A stretch of 64,000 nt of DNA, taken from contig NC_049905.1 of the NCBI RefSeq assembly GCF_001411555.2, forward strand, positions 2,232,001 through 2,296,000, given 5' to 3'. Shown piece by piece: positions 10,742-21,543 of the stretch. The number at the start of each line of letters is the position of its first letter. The stretch's first letter is position 1. Made by a program: the position numbers and the translations under genes. The notes beneath the pieces are model-generated. The model worked only from the letters and a program-made list of their open reading frames with translations. It was not told the origin of the DNA and did not search any database. The DNA comes from Juglans regia (lineage: Eukaryota; Streptophyta; Magnoliopsida; Fagales; Juglandaceae).

Positions 10742-11655
10742 AATGGTCATGAGATGGAAGATCACGATTCTGATTCCAATCTTGAGAACCCGTATCACAA
10801 TTGTGTTCTATTCTGGGAGCACCATGCTCAGGAGGAGAGTCATGGGGACCTTTGTTTCAAAGTGGATCTGCCCGAGTTTTCTAGTATGTTACAAGCTGAA
10901 TGTTTTATTGTTTGGTTGCTTGAAGTGGAGCTTCTTTTTTATTATAAGGAAGTCCCATATCGTGTAAAAGTAAAATTGGTCACCATCAAACTAAAGGGTA
11001 GAGGATCTGCTTGGTAGGAGCAGTTGCGATAATCACGAGACAGGTAAGGTAAGACCAAGATTACTGACTGAGAGAAGATGAAGAAAAAGATGAAGGGTCA
11101 CTTCCTTCCTTTCAGCTACACTCAAACCTTGTTTCAACGACTTCACACATTGAGGCAAGGCACGAGATTAGTTGAGGATTACACGGAAGAGTTCTATCAA
11201 TTGATAGCTCAGAATGATCTGTCTGAAACAGAGGAGAAGATGGTGGCACGGTATTTGGGTGGCTTGCGGCAGCCCCTGCAGGATATCCTCAATCTTCACT
11301 TTCTATGGACAGTTTTTGAAGTATACCAGTGTGAACTCATTGTGGAGAAATAGCTAAACAGGAAGCCAATAATTAGAAGCGATCAAAATGGTCGAGTTTT
11401 AGGCCCTTAGGGATCTCTTCCTACACCTCAACCATCGTAGGGCCAGAGTTCTAACTCCAATATCAGGTGTTTCAGATGTGGCGAACAAGAACACCGAGCA
11501 ACTGAGTGTAGAAAACTTGCTAATCAGAAAGGCAAAAATCTCCTGAGTGAAGAAGAAGTGGTAGAAGAAACTGAGTTAGGGGAACCTGTGTATAATGATG
11601 AGGATGGAGACGTGTTGTATGGTGATGGCCATAAGACCCTAGTCGTTCGCAATAG
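10742..11655 (+). pseudogene. gypsy gag and nucleocapsid remnant
   Basis: A broken gag. Around 10860-11020 the frame reads KVDLPEF...VPYRVKVKLVTIKLKG. A stop at 11015 and a shift separate this from 11078-11353, which reads SYTQTLFQRLHTLRQG and ARYLGGLRQPLQDIL, typical of the retrotransposon gag domain. A CCHC zinc knuckle CFRCGEQEHRATEC is intact at 11468-11509. In-frame stops show it is non-functional. Confidence 0.8.
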
Positions 11656-12200
11656 TTGAGACGATTGGTTGAGAATCAATATTTTTCACACTACCTGTAC
11701 AGTTGTCGATAAAGTCTGCAAGATGCTCATTGACAGTAGCAATTGTGAGAATGTGCTGTTTGAAGAGGCTATGTAGAAGTTACAGTTGAATCCATACAAG
11801 TTGTTGTGGCCCAATAAGGGCATTAAGGTAACAGTAGATAGATGATGCCTAGTATCTTTCTCTAGCGGCATAAAATATGTTGATAATGCTTGGTGCGATA
11901 TCGTCTCTATGGATGCGTGTCATGTGTTATTAGGCAGACCTTGGCAGTATGATCATAGTGTTATTTACGATGGACAGAAAAATACACATTCCTTTAGCAT
12001 CAAAGGGAAGAAGATCGTATTGGCACCTCGCTAGGAAGGAATCAGTCCTACCCCGATAGCCAATAGTACTAATATGCTTTCTTTGTCCAAGTTTTTCGAG
12101 GAGATTGAGCATGAAAACGTGATTTATGCTTTGTTGCCTTGTGAGAATAGTGCAACGGACAGAGGCCCACATTTTCCACTAGAGGTGTAATAGCTGCTAG
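11656..12200 (+). pseudogene. gypsy protease remnant
   Basis: The frame near 11715-11760 reads KMLIDSSNCENVLF, where the DSG of an active aspartic protease is DSS. It continues to MDACHVLLGRPWQYDH at about 11910-11955, a block normally found between protease and reverse transcriptase in this class. Stops at 11775 and 11842 break it. Confidence 0.7.
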
Positions 12201-12860
12201 CAGAATTCTCTGATATGATGCCATAAGATCTTCCTCCTGAACTGCCACCAATAAGGGATATTCAGCATCAAATTGACTTTGTTCCAGGGTCGAGTTTGCC
12301 AAATCGACCTGTGTATCGCCTTAGTCCCAAAGAATCTGAAGAGTTGCAGCGTCAGGTTATGGAGTTATTGGAGAAAGGCTATATCCGTGAGAGCATGAGC
12401 CCATGTGCGGTTCCTACCCTTCTGGTACCAAACAAAAATGGGTCTTGGCGTATTAGTGTAGACAACAGAGCGATCAACAAGATCACGGTGAAGTACAAAT
12501 TTCTGATTTCCCGCCTAAATGACATGTTGGATCAACTATCCAGTTCTAAGGTTTTCTTAAAAATCGACCTTAAAAGTGGATACTACCCAAATCAAATTAC
12601 GACCTGCAGATGAGTAGAAAACAGCATTCAAGGCGCAACATGGTTTGTATGAGTGGTTGGTCATGCCTTTTGGATTGTCCAATGTACCCAGCACGTTCAT
12701 GAGATTTATGCTTAAGATTTACGTCCTTTTATGGGGAAATTCTTTGTTGCTTACTTCAACGATATTCTCATTTATAGTATGGCATGGGCGTCACATTTAG
12801 ATCACCTTCGTGCTATTTCTTAGATATTATGAATGAATGTTTGTTTGTTAATAAGAAGAA
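12201..12860 (+). pseudogene. gypsy reverse transcriptase remnant
   Basis: The open part 12296-12613 has the RT entry block [15 protein letters not shown], then [18 protein letters not shown] and [13 protein letters not shown]. Then a frameshift near 12600, followed by [19 protein letters not shown]. The catalytic box at 12752-12763 reads YFND instead of YFDD, so a catalytic aspartate is lost in addition to the frameshift. Confidence 0.85.
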
Positions 12861-13628
12861 GTGTTCTTTCTTTATTATTTTGTCACTTTCTTTGGTTTTG
12901 TTGTGTCTACTAATGGTGTTCATGCATATCAGTCAAAGGTAGATGCAATTCTAGACTTGGCCATGCCTAAGACCTTGCACGATGTTAGAAGTTTCCACGG
13001 ATTAGCATCCTTCCACCGTTGGTTCATCACGAATTTCAACACTCTGATTGCCCTTATCACAAAGTGCCTGAAAGGACGTGCATTCCAGTGGCATGCGGAG
13101 GCAGAGGCCAGTTTTCAACTGGTCAAACAGAAGATGACAAAAGCACCAGTTATGGTTTTTCCAGATTTTGAGAAGGTGTTTAAGGTTAATTGTGATACAT
13201 CTAGGATTGGCATTGGTGGTGTTTTGAGCCAAGTGGGGCATCCGGTTGCCTTTTTTAGTGAGAAGTTGTCTGAGTCCAAAAAAAATTATTTCACTTATGA
13301 TTTGGAGTTCTACGCTATCGTTCAATCCTTGAAGCCTTGGCAGCACTACTTGGTGCAGAATGAGTTCATCCTCATCACTGACCAAGAAGCTTTGAAGTAC
13401 CTCAATGGTCAGCACAAGTTGAGTAGGCGGCATGCCAAGTGGGCAGCGTACTTACAGGAGTTCACATTTTCTTTGAGACACCAATCAGGAAGCTTGAACC
13501 GCGTGGCAGATGCCTTGAGGTGTCGTTTGTTGCTCCTCACCACCATGAACATCAAGGTTCAGGATTTGACACTTTATGTGATTTATATGCAACAGATCCT
13601 TCATTTAGAAGGATATTTGGGGAGGTAA
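12861..13628 (+). pseudogene. gypsy RT thumb and RNase H remnant
   Basis: A 255-codon open stretch reads KVDAILDLAMPKTLHDVRSF, then the RNase H-like region VFKVNCDTSRIGIGGVL, PVAFFSEKLSESKKNY and ILITDQEALKYLNGQ, ending NRVADAL. This is the usual gypsy RT-RNase H module. Several residues usually conserved there (such as the Tyr in TYDLEFYAIV) are kept. It is cut off from the catalytic RT by a frameshift. Confidence 0.85.
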
Positions 13629-13699
13629 CTGATGATCAACAAACTAAATTTGTTTTACTTAATGGCTATTTATTTCGTGAATTACAGTTGTGCATCCTA

Positions 13700-14763
13700 G
13701 ATTGTTCACTAAGGTAGCAGATTATTAGTGAACTTCATAGCGAGGGTCACTTTGGGCGAGACAAGACTTTGGTCTTGATCTCATCTGATTACTATTGACC
13801 CTAGTTGACCAATAGTGTGGCTCGTTTCGGGGAGCGATGCCTACGTGCTAGCGGTCCAAGGGGGTTCTCACTAATGCGGTCCTATACACTCTTTTGCCTA
13901 TTCCTGAAAACCCTTGGTTCAATGTCAGTATGAACTTTGTGTTGGGCTTACCCCAAACCCAACTGGCCATGGACTCTATCTTGGTTGTGGTTGACATGTT
14001 TTCCAATATGGCCCAATTTGTAGCTTACATGAAAATAATAGATGCTACATAGATCGCTCATCTATATTACAAGGAGATTGTTCATTTACATGACGTTCCA
14101 TAGTCAATCACTTCAGATCGTGACATCAAGTTCACGACCTACTTCTGGAGGAGAAAGTGAGGACAAAGTTGAATTTCAGCAATGCCTACCACCCACAGAA
14201 AAATGAGCAGACTAAGCAGTGAATCGAAGTTTGGGTAACCTTTTGAAGACTTTGGTAGGGAATAAGCCAAAGCAGTGAGATTTGGCTCTATCACAAACAG
14301 AATTCGCCTATAATAGGTTGTAATAGGTCCAAGAACAGAACCACACAGCTGAGCCCATTTGAGATTGTCTACGGCCAGAATCTATTGGGTGTGCTTTACT
14401 TGGCTCCTATTCCACGTATTGGCCGCTTGAATCACATGGCATATTGGATGGAAGAACATCTTCAGGGCATCCATGAGCAAGTGAAGCTGGCTATCCACGA
14501 GAGTAATGCCAACTACAGGTTCAATCCGACAGTCATAGTAGTCAGGTACTTTTTAATGTTGGTCATTTTGTTTAGGTAGGTTTAACTCATGACTGTTTCC
14601 CTCTTTGAGGGTATAATAAGCTAAAGGATAGGAAGATTGGACCCTGTGAGGTTCTTTAGAAGATCAATGATAATGCATATAGGTTGTGTCTTCCCAGCCA
14701 TTTGAAGACCTCTGATGTATTCAATGTGAACTCGAGGGTGAGTTCTTTCCAACCTGGAATGAC
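13700..14763 (+). pseudogene. gypsy integrase remnant
   Basis: Reads ISELHSEGHFGRDKTLVL (zinc-binding HHCC region), then about 13918-14140 the core with FNVSMNFVLGLPQTQ, LVVVDMFSNMAQFV and ITSDRDIKFT, then HLQGIHEQVKLAIHESNANY and the end HLKTSDVFNVNSRV. Many stops (13731, 13797, 14052, 14101). The first core Asp falls in a block mutated to SMNFV. Confidence 0.8.
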
Positions 14764-15303
14764 TGATGCAGGAGGATCTGAGTCAGAAGATACTAGGCTG
14801 TCAAATTTGCAAGTTGATGGTGCTAAACTACCTTGAGATGGCAGACCAAAGCAAGTACAGCAGGAAACAATGATCTTTCCTTGATTTGGGAAAATTTTGA
14901 GCACGTGTCGGTATTTTGGCCATAACTTTGGCTACGATATTTGAATCGAGCATATGACTCCAATTCAGAAAGCTCTTTTATGGTAATATTTCATTACTTG
15001 TTTAGGAAGTGATTTTGAACCTGATTTTGACCAAATATTTAGCAGATTACTTTTTTATTTATATATTTATTTTTGCTGTGTTTATTGGGATTTTACTTTT
15101 TTGGTAAAATTATGATATTTTCGAATTACAACTATTATAGCCCGACTTGTGCATTGATTTCGATATTCTTGAGTTTTGATCATTTTCTGTGGAACATCAA
15201 AGCTGTTTTCTTTGTGTTTTTTTGGCTAAATCTCTTATCTTCTTTGTATTGATCATCTGTTAAAACTAGCCATTAGAATTAATATAAATTTTGTCCGGTG
15301 TCA
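14764..15303 (+). repeat. 3' LTR of the gypsy element
   Basis: 540 bp, TG...CA, followed directly by the TAATT duplication at 15304-15308. Shorter than the 5' LTR by one internal deletion of about 120 bp. Confidence 0.88.
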
Positions 15304-15308
15304 TAATT

Positions 15309-15779
15309 AAGAGCACATTATTCAATGAGATAATAGCAATGGAGCATGTATAAGAATCTAATAAAATATCAAACGATTCAAAAATAATTTTAGAAGGCGA
15401 AAAAGGTGTTGACTTTGTTTTTAAATCAACGAATTTGAACAAATATGCATCGTTATTAAGACTAAATAATAAGCCATTTCACCATTGAGGGATCAAGAAA
15501 GAAAAATAAGAAAGAAAGAGGGATTGGATGCAAATCAATAAGGTATAATCTAAGGGAAAATGCTATTAAGCCCCTTAATTGATACCATTTAAATTGTGTC
15601 ATTAATGTGACACTACAAAGTGACACCACAATACGATATACTACGTAGCTTATTAAAAAAATTATATCATTTTATGTTTGTATTTTTATTTTATTTTTTA
15701 AAATTTTTTAAAAAGTCACATGATATCACATTATTGTGCCACATCAAGGGATAAAATTGAGTAGTATGAATTAGGGGAG
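15309..15779 (+). repeat. Module 1 tail after the gypsy insertion
   Basis: Continues the module flank seen at 60060-60100 (GAGCACATTATTCAATGA against GAGTCCATAATCCAATGA), at 38540-38715 and, beyond the CACTA insertion, 46065-46105 (AAGAAAGAAA...GAGGGATTGGATGC). No gene seen. Confidence 0.65.
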
Positions 15780-16030
15780 GTAGTAGCATTGGCCCAACTG
15801 AAGTCCATTATAAAGCAGGGATTAGGAGAGGGGACATTTTTGTCACTTCACATTATATAACATGAGAAAAAGTCAGGTGTGCGGAACTCATAACAAAGAT
15901 AAAAGAAAGAAAAATAAATAAATTATATTCTCAAATCGATCAGAGCCAACTTAACAAATTGCTTATATGTCATGAGAAAAATACACGAGAAGTCAAAAAG
16001 TTTTGAGATCGAAAATCAAATATCCAGTGA
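15780..16030 (+). repeat. MYB promoter relic without its gene
   Basis: Matches the sequence upstream of the two MYB fragments (28366-28590 and 46285-46490). Shared blocks are GTCCATTATAAAGCAGG, GAGGGGACATTTTTGTCAC, TTCACATTATATAACATGAG and, at the end, GAGATCGAAAATCAAAT. Similarity stops near 16030, just before the MYB leader, so the coding part has been deleted in this module. Confidence 0.7.
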
Positions 16031-16969
16031 AGGAATTAAATATATAGGCTTCTAATTATAATTTCATTTATAAGTACAATAATGTTGGATGGCGATATCA
16101 GATCGATCATCAGTTATGGAGACCGATGAGTTATGTAATTGATGCAAACCTTAATGTATTAAATGATCTAATTGTTTAAGCATATATTTATGTATATAAT
16201 CAGATTATTATTTAATTAATTCTTAATCTTAATTGTTTGGCCAGTAATCAGCAAATATCTTAATATTATTAAAACATCAAATATTTTAAGATTTTTATTG
16301 TATCCTCGGGAGATGATCCGGATATATATAAATAATTCTATATATAATCGTGAAGTGTGTAAATATTACGTAATCGTTTAAAAAAAAAATGTGATCTATT
16401 ATTAAAAAATTAATTTTTTTATGTGAGTTACATGTTTTATTCATTTTTTTTAAAATAATTACGCGATGATTAAATAATTTATAATTATAAATATCTATAT
16501 ATATATAATATCGTATATGTAAACAGTATAAGCTGTGGGCAAATAATTCCGGACCCAGAAGTTTCAAATCCCAAGCCTAGGAAAAGAGTGACCACATTGG
16601 ACATACTGATCTTATCTTCATCAATGTCAATTAATTGATAAAGAAATGATGTCTGAATTTATTTATTTTTATTTAATGATTAAGAAAATCATTTTTAGTA
16701 TATTCATATATTTTTTATTTTTAAAAAATATTTATATATGTTTAAAAAAAAAAACACAAATTTGTATTAATGGCATGCCTAATGGTCATTGCTGACGGCA
16801 GATAGCACTACTCTAATTGATAATACGTGCGACGGCATATGTACACGTGACATCGTTCTCAAGCATAGAACATGTCGGGGGTGGTCTTGTCCTCCTCGTG
16901 ATTAGACTTTCTGCTGCAAATTATAGACAACCCATGCAGAGACAAGTACGTACATTTTTATATGTAACT

Positions 16970-17043
16970 GATATAGACTCATCCCTACGATATAAAAAAA
17001 AAAAAAAGAAAAAGAAGAAAAGATATAGACTCATCCCTACGAT
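16970..17043. repeat. 22-bp direct repeat flanking a poly(A)-rich tract
   Basis: A 22-base sequence beginning GATATAGACTCATCC occurs at 16970-16991 and again, identically, at 17022-17043. Between them is a purine tract of 30 bases that is nearly all A. This is the footprint expected for a retroposed copy truncated to its poly(A) tail, with a long target-site duplication. Simple tandem duplication is the alternative. Confidence 0.6.
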
Positions 17044-17289
17044 GCATTTGCATGTCTGGACCATGAGAAAGAGTGGATTAAATTCTTCGGCTCTGCTATC
17101 AGCATTTAATTTCCACGTCTGCTCCTAATTGGCATCAATGAATAGTCCATAGTTTTAGACTTTATGTCTTTTCAAAGGGACTACGATATGTCTCTTTTTG
17201 TAAAATATCATGGCATCTCCTCATATAAAATTAATGGCCAATATTGCTGATTGTTGACAAGTCAATTTTTTTTTTTTAATTAATAAGCT

Positions 17290-17590
17290 ACAGAAACTCT
17301 CAAATAAATAAATTTTATACAAATTTTTAAATGATAATTAGTGTGTTTAATAGGTAAATAAAGAGAGATTTGTATTTAAAATTTATCTCAATTTATTTTA
17401 TCTTATTATTATAATTTTTTAAAATTTTCACATAAAATATAATAAACAATTCAATTTTTTTAAATTTCAAGACAATTTTCTCAAATTTATATACTAAATA
17501 TAATAAATAATTCAATTTTTATTCTACTATTTATAAATCATTTCAATTTATTTTAACTCATCTCTGAATCTAAAAATCTTCTAAATGATT
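17290..17590. mobile_element. Dispersed MITE-like repeat (GATGAGATGAG family)
   Basis: Aligns with 47275-47470 and, on the other strand, with 22160-22400 and 60230-60480. Common words are TCAAACAATTCAATTTTTT-type runs, ATTCTACTATT and AACTCATCTC. The paired ends (TAACTCATCTC against GAGATGAGAT) suggest an inverted-repeat element. No clear target duplication. Confidence 0.5.
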
Positions 17591-18302
17591 TTATTTTTTT
17601 GTTGAAAAAGTTAAAGTTGATGAAATGTGTTATGCAGGTAAGTTATAGTGAAGTTATTGTAAGTGACAGTGTGGATAACATCTCTTTTACGTGCGTAAGT
17701 GGAGTAGTATTATCTCCTATCCATATATATATAAAGTACTTTTTTAATAGTTAATTTTGTAAACAAATCAAGCCCATCAATTCAACATACACATCATATT
17801 TTAGAAGATATTCAAGAGTAATACATCATTATTTTGAGGCTTTTGTTCCAGTTTCAACGTTGTTTGAACATTTTCTACATTAATTTTGGGTAAGATATGT
17901 TCTTAGTAAAACTTCTATATATATTTATCGTGTTTTTGTTTTTACTAAATTTTACCATTTGAAATTGATTTTATTTTTGGCAAGATTTTTTTTCCATCTT
18001 CTATAATTTCTACAAAAAGTCTGAGGGCTATAATATATATATTTTTATTAAAAGGATAATGGAAAAGGAATTAGACGGATGATCTTGGCATGGCCGGAGG
18101 GGTACTGGCAGAAACACATATGGAACATCTCCATGATGACATGTTTCATGGAAAGCCTAGTTAATTTAATTGATGCTAGTAAATCAAGATCAAGAAAATC
18201 GCATGCATCCTGTAATTAAGTGCTATCTCATAAATAATACATTTTTAATAATATATGTCCATCTTACTCGCTCTATTCCTCATTACTATTTGAAGTTTTA
18301 AG

Positions 18303-18512
18303 GAGCCAATGATTCCATTGAAAAAGAACTTGAATGCAAAGAGCTCATCATTAACATGTTCCAGTACTGGCCCTGGAGCCTTCTCGATCGCCTGACTAGT
18401 GCTGCCGGTTCCCAAGAGACTTTGCGAGGTCAAAGATATGGCCTAGGCTGGTTTCTATCTGCCCTTTTCATCACCACAAGAAGAGTTGAAGGACATGGAA
18501 ATACAAAAGAGT
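18303..18512 (+). pseudogene. DUF247 relic (N-terminal piece)
   Basis: Aligns with the start of genes C and D. GCCAATGATTCCATTGAAAA and CTTGAATGCAAAGAGCTCATC match 26075-26115. Then GGTTCCCAAGAGACTTTGCG, GGCTGGTTTCTATC and CCTTTTCATCACC follow the DUF247 signature, ending AGTTGAAGGACATGGA at about 18505. The reading frame is broken by several indels and similarity stops after about 210 bases. It belongs to the C/D subgroup because it carries the DSIEKELECKEL leader. Confidence 0.8.
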
Positions 18513-19250
18513 AATTTTAGTTATAAATTTCTTATAAACAAATTTTATATAAGTCTTTTGTAAAAAATAGGTTTTATTAGTTAAAAATAATTTTTTTATA
18601 CCTTTTTTTAGGTACGGTCTACTTTTTTATAAAAATTTATATAAAAATTATCTATTTAAAACGTATACAAATATTTTCTCAATATAAAATCTCATATTAT
18701 TCAATCGATTAATAGCAACTTCAATTTCTTATGTCCACTGGCCATGTCACAACAACGGAAGTATAGCTTATAAGCAACTTACTTATTGTTGTTCAATATT
18801 TGGTTATATATATATATATATATACTAGTTGTAGAGTGACGTGCAATGCACGTTTTCCTAGTTACTAATATCCACAAAATATAAAAATAATATGTATTTT
18901 TGGCAAAATAGATGAATTGTAGAATTTAACTATAATACTCAACAACCTATGGAGCACTAAAAAAATACAGTTTTTTATTTCTATATTGCTCTCACATTTT
19001 TTTCATCATTAAAGTAAGTTTCTTCTATTTTGGAAACTCTAAAAATATTATAATGGTAGAAAATCATTTTATCTAATTATATATATAATTTTACTCTCTT
19101 AAAAATATTTAACAAAACTCTATATTTATTTAATGATGAAAGATTAGTATTTTATAAATTAAAGTTGAATTTATATTTTAATTATCTATTTGAAGTTAGT
19201 TTATTTTTAATATTTTAACCTTTACTGTTAGATTAATTCTGGAGATTCAA
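18513..19250. other. AT-rich intergenic sequence with a (TA)n run
   Basis: No gene. A (TA)n run lies at about 18802-18824, followed by CTAGTTGTAGAGTGACGTGC and the palindrome ACGTGCAATGCACGT (18838-18852), a word often seen at ends of plant transposons. The other end was not found. Confidence 0.4.
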
Positions 19251-20090
19251 GATGAAGGGTTGAGATTTAAAATCCAAAACCCTAACTTTTCCCCTCATTT
19301 TTTCCTCTTCCCTCTCTCTCCTCCCTCCCTCCCTCCCTCCAGTCGCATGCCCCTCTCCCTTTCGATCTCTCTTCTCCTCGGCTCCTCCCAGTGCCACCGG
19401 CCGCCAATACCGCACCACCACCAAGCCCAGTCATTGGCGACCTTCCCCACTTCGATCTCGTCCCTACAGACCTCTCTCTCTCTCTCTCCCATTCATCAGG
19501 CCGAAGCCCGTAGCCCTCTCTTTTCCTCTATACGCACGAGTTTTTCCCCATGGCGCCACCGTTAGCCACTCCTACGGCACCGCACCACCACTAGCAGCCT
19601 GCTGATCTAGTCCCCATAGACCTCTCTCTCTCTCCCCCCGCAATAGGCTGAAGTCCGTAGCCCTCTCTCTTCCTCTACACACATGGGTTTCTCCTCGTAG
19701 CGCCGCCGTTAGCCACCCCTACGGCACTGCGCCACCACCAGCATCCTCGTCCTTTGCTGACGACCCCTCTATTTCCTCATTTCCTCCAGCCGACAACGCC
19801 TGATCCGACAACGCCTGATTTGTGATTTGTGTGAAAACTTGTGTGGTGATTTTGTGATGATTTGTGTGGTGATTTTGTGTTGATTTTAGTGTGAGAATGT
19901 AGAGAGGGACACAGATGCAGAGAGGGACGTAAGGGAAGAAGAAAAGTGTAAAACTGTTATTACCGTTCACGTATCATTGTTCATTACTGTTCACGTTTAT
20001 AGCGACTTTTAAGTATAATGTCCTATTATTGATTCATTACTCTCTAACTCTTATTACTCTTCATCACTCTTTTTTGCTTCCGCCCCTTTT
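19251..20090. repeat. CT-rich block with a 150-bp tandem duplication
   Basis: Pyrimidine-rich sequence with (CCCT)n and (CT)n runs. Two units of about 150 bp lie head to tail: 19461-19610 and 19611-19760. They share GACCTCTCTCTCTC, CCGTAGCCCTCTCT and GCCGTTAGCCAC...CCTACGGCAC. Open frames here on both strands are by-products of the composition and match no family I know. From 19790 the sequence carries GTGTGGTGATTTTGTG repeats. I could not assign the block to a transposon class. Confidence 0.6.
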
Positions 20091-20381
20091 GGCATCAGAG
20101 CTAAGCTTTTTCTGGCTATGGTAGATTTATATCTGTTCACTTCGTGAAGTGTAGCTTATAGGTAACATGCAGGTAAGTGTAGCTTGTAGAGAACTTTCTA
20201 CAGGACCTAGAAAATCATCTCTAGCGTAGGCTTTTGTCTGCTTGTGTTAGGCCTCACAAAAGTTTCAAAATTAGATGTATTTTAGATTTTTTATGGAAGA
20301 TTCATACCAGTTCAAGCTTTTTTAACTTTCTGTTGAATCATTTTCACCAACTTGTTCCACCATGTTTTTCACTAAAATGGG

Positions 20382-20627
20382 TTATTGATCTGACCCTGAA
20401 GAGGACTCAGAAAGATGCAACAATGCAGGCCTCTTCATTAGCCACTGGTAAGTAAAAAAAAGGGGTTCCACAAAAAGTGAAAACAAACATGCCAATAAGA
20501 GTATTTTGTTCCATCTGTTCAGAACAGTTCCTCTAGGATCCAATATTATCTTCTCCACCACATCGTAATCCTCAGAGAAGACTCTGGAGAGTTCTCTTCC
20601 ATCAAAGGACTTGCTTGTTGCATCCAT
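20382..20627 (-). pseudogene. Cyclic nucleotide-gated channel (CNGC) gene fragment
   Basis: On the reverse strand an ATG at 20627 opens a frame reading SRVFSEDYDVVEKIILDPRG, then LNRWNKILLLACLFSLFVEP and LFF. This is the end of the cytoplasmic N-terminus and the first membrane segment of plant CNGC proteins. One extra T in a T-run shifts the frame; in the next frame it continues YLPVANEEAC, as expected for CNGCs. After about 20395 no similarity is seen. It is a fragment of about 80 codons of a protein of roughly 700, with no channel pore, gate or nucleotide-binding domain. Probably a captured or duplicated piece. What carried it is not visible. Confidence 0.8.
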
Positions 20628-20639
20628 TTCTTTTTTGTA

Positions 20640-21543
20640 ATATATTGTTCACATTCTTTATGTATGTTAGTTATAAGGCTGTGAGCCTATATATGCTTGC
20701 AATCCTTGTAATTACTCTGTTTTTGGTTTTCCCTTGTATCACTTGCCTTGTAATAATACTATACGTGTTTAATATAAATCACAGCAACAACTCTGTCACT
20801 TGACTCCCCTCTTAAAGACTGTATACTAAAGTACTCCTTGAACTGCACCTTCTTCTTAATTTTTTTACTCCTATTAATTACTCAGTACACCATTTTAAAG
20901 ACTCTCCTCGCATCAAATTCAATACATTAATACTAACACATTAATGGCTGACCAAAACAGGTATGCATTAATGGACCCAGACTGAAGAATTCCTTGTAAA
21001 ATTGCTTGTTCACACCAACCCTATAAGGATATGGGCACACACTTCACATCACTTCTTTTTTTTTTTTTTTTTTATACTCAATAGGTTGAGTGTGTGCCGG
21101 TGTGGGGCTGATGCAAATATTTTTCCTAAGGGTATATACTATATAGATGTGTGTGTGTGTGTGTGTGGGTTAGTATACATAATCAGCAAGGAAATAAAAG
21201 ATAGCATTAGTTGGTCCAGTAAGAGCTGTGAGACTTCCAGTAGTAGTGCGTACTTACTTTCAAGCATTTCTTGCAGCCGAAATTTGTAATTTCCTTTTAT
21301 TATTCTTCCATTTTTACAGTACTTAATTTGAGCCCACAAGTTAGCATGTTCTAAATTAATTTCCATGTTGATCACTTTTTTTTTATAAGAGTTCAAAAAA
21401 CTCAGATCCGATTATTCGTTTTCAAACAAATGATCCCTAATAATATATACATCATATTTGAAGGTATAAGATGTCAAAACTCATGATGTTGCTATCTTCT
21501 TTCTTGTCACTAGGAAAAGGAACTTGATCAGGAAGGTAAAAAG
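20640..21543 (+). repeat. Duplicated upstream block of pseudogene B
   Basis: The sequence 20690-21543 matches 29935-30842 in front of pseudogene D: TTGTATCACTTGCCTTGTAA, TCTGTCACTTGACTCCCC and GGTATGCATTAATGGACCC are shared. It includes a (GT)n run (21149-21168) also present before D. The leader and UTR-intron sequence of the DUF247 gene follow, but the donor reads TTTGTAATTTCC instead of TTTGTAGGTACG, so it is probably lost. Confidence 0.7.

Larger units (their letters stand above)
9260..15303 (+). mobile_element. Ty3/gypsy LTR retrotransposon, degenerate, 6.0 kb
   Basis: Bounded by a perfect 5-bp target duplication TAATT (9255-9259 and 15304-15308). The empty site survives in module E near 60050 (GTCATAATTAAGAG). 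LTRs are 9260-10548 (interrupted by another insertion) and 14764-15303; both begin TGATGCAG and end in CA. A primer-binding site TTGGAATTAGAGC, a decayed initiator-Met type, follows the 5' LTR. The internal region reads gag, protease, reverse transcriptase, RNase H, integrase in the gypsy order, all broken by stops and frameshifts. Integrase after RNase H separates it from copia. The element is old: LTRs differ by many substitutions and a deletion of about 120 bp in the 3' LTR. Confidence 0.93.
16031..18302. other. Intergenic region with dispersed MITE-like sequence
   Basis: No gene supported. The piece 16295-16550 shares the TCTATTATTAAAAAATTAATTT core with 30205-30376 and 25340-25500, so it is probably a diverged Mutator-type MITE. 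The piece 17290-17590 (AATTTTCACATAAAATATAATAAACAATTC) matches 47280-47460. Between these lies non-coding sequence in which I recognise nothing. Confidence 0.5.

Noticed and set aside
13002..13433. 143-codon reverse-strand frame
   Set aside because: Exact antisense of the gypsy RNase H region.
18838..18852. ACGTGCAATGCACGT as a transposon end
   Set aside because: Only one end found; cannot define an element.
20086..20102. TTTTGGCATCAGAGCTAAG-type site as a copia primer-binding site
   Set aside because: Resembles TGGTATCAGAGC, but no LTR with matching partner and no copia coding sequence lies next to it.
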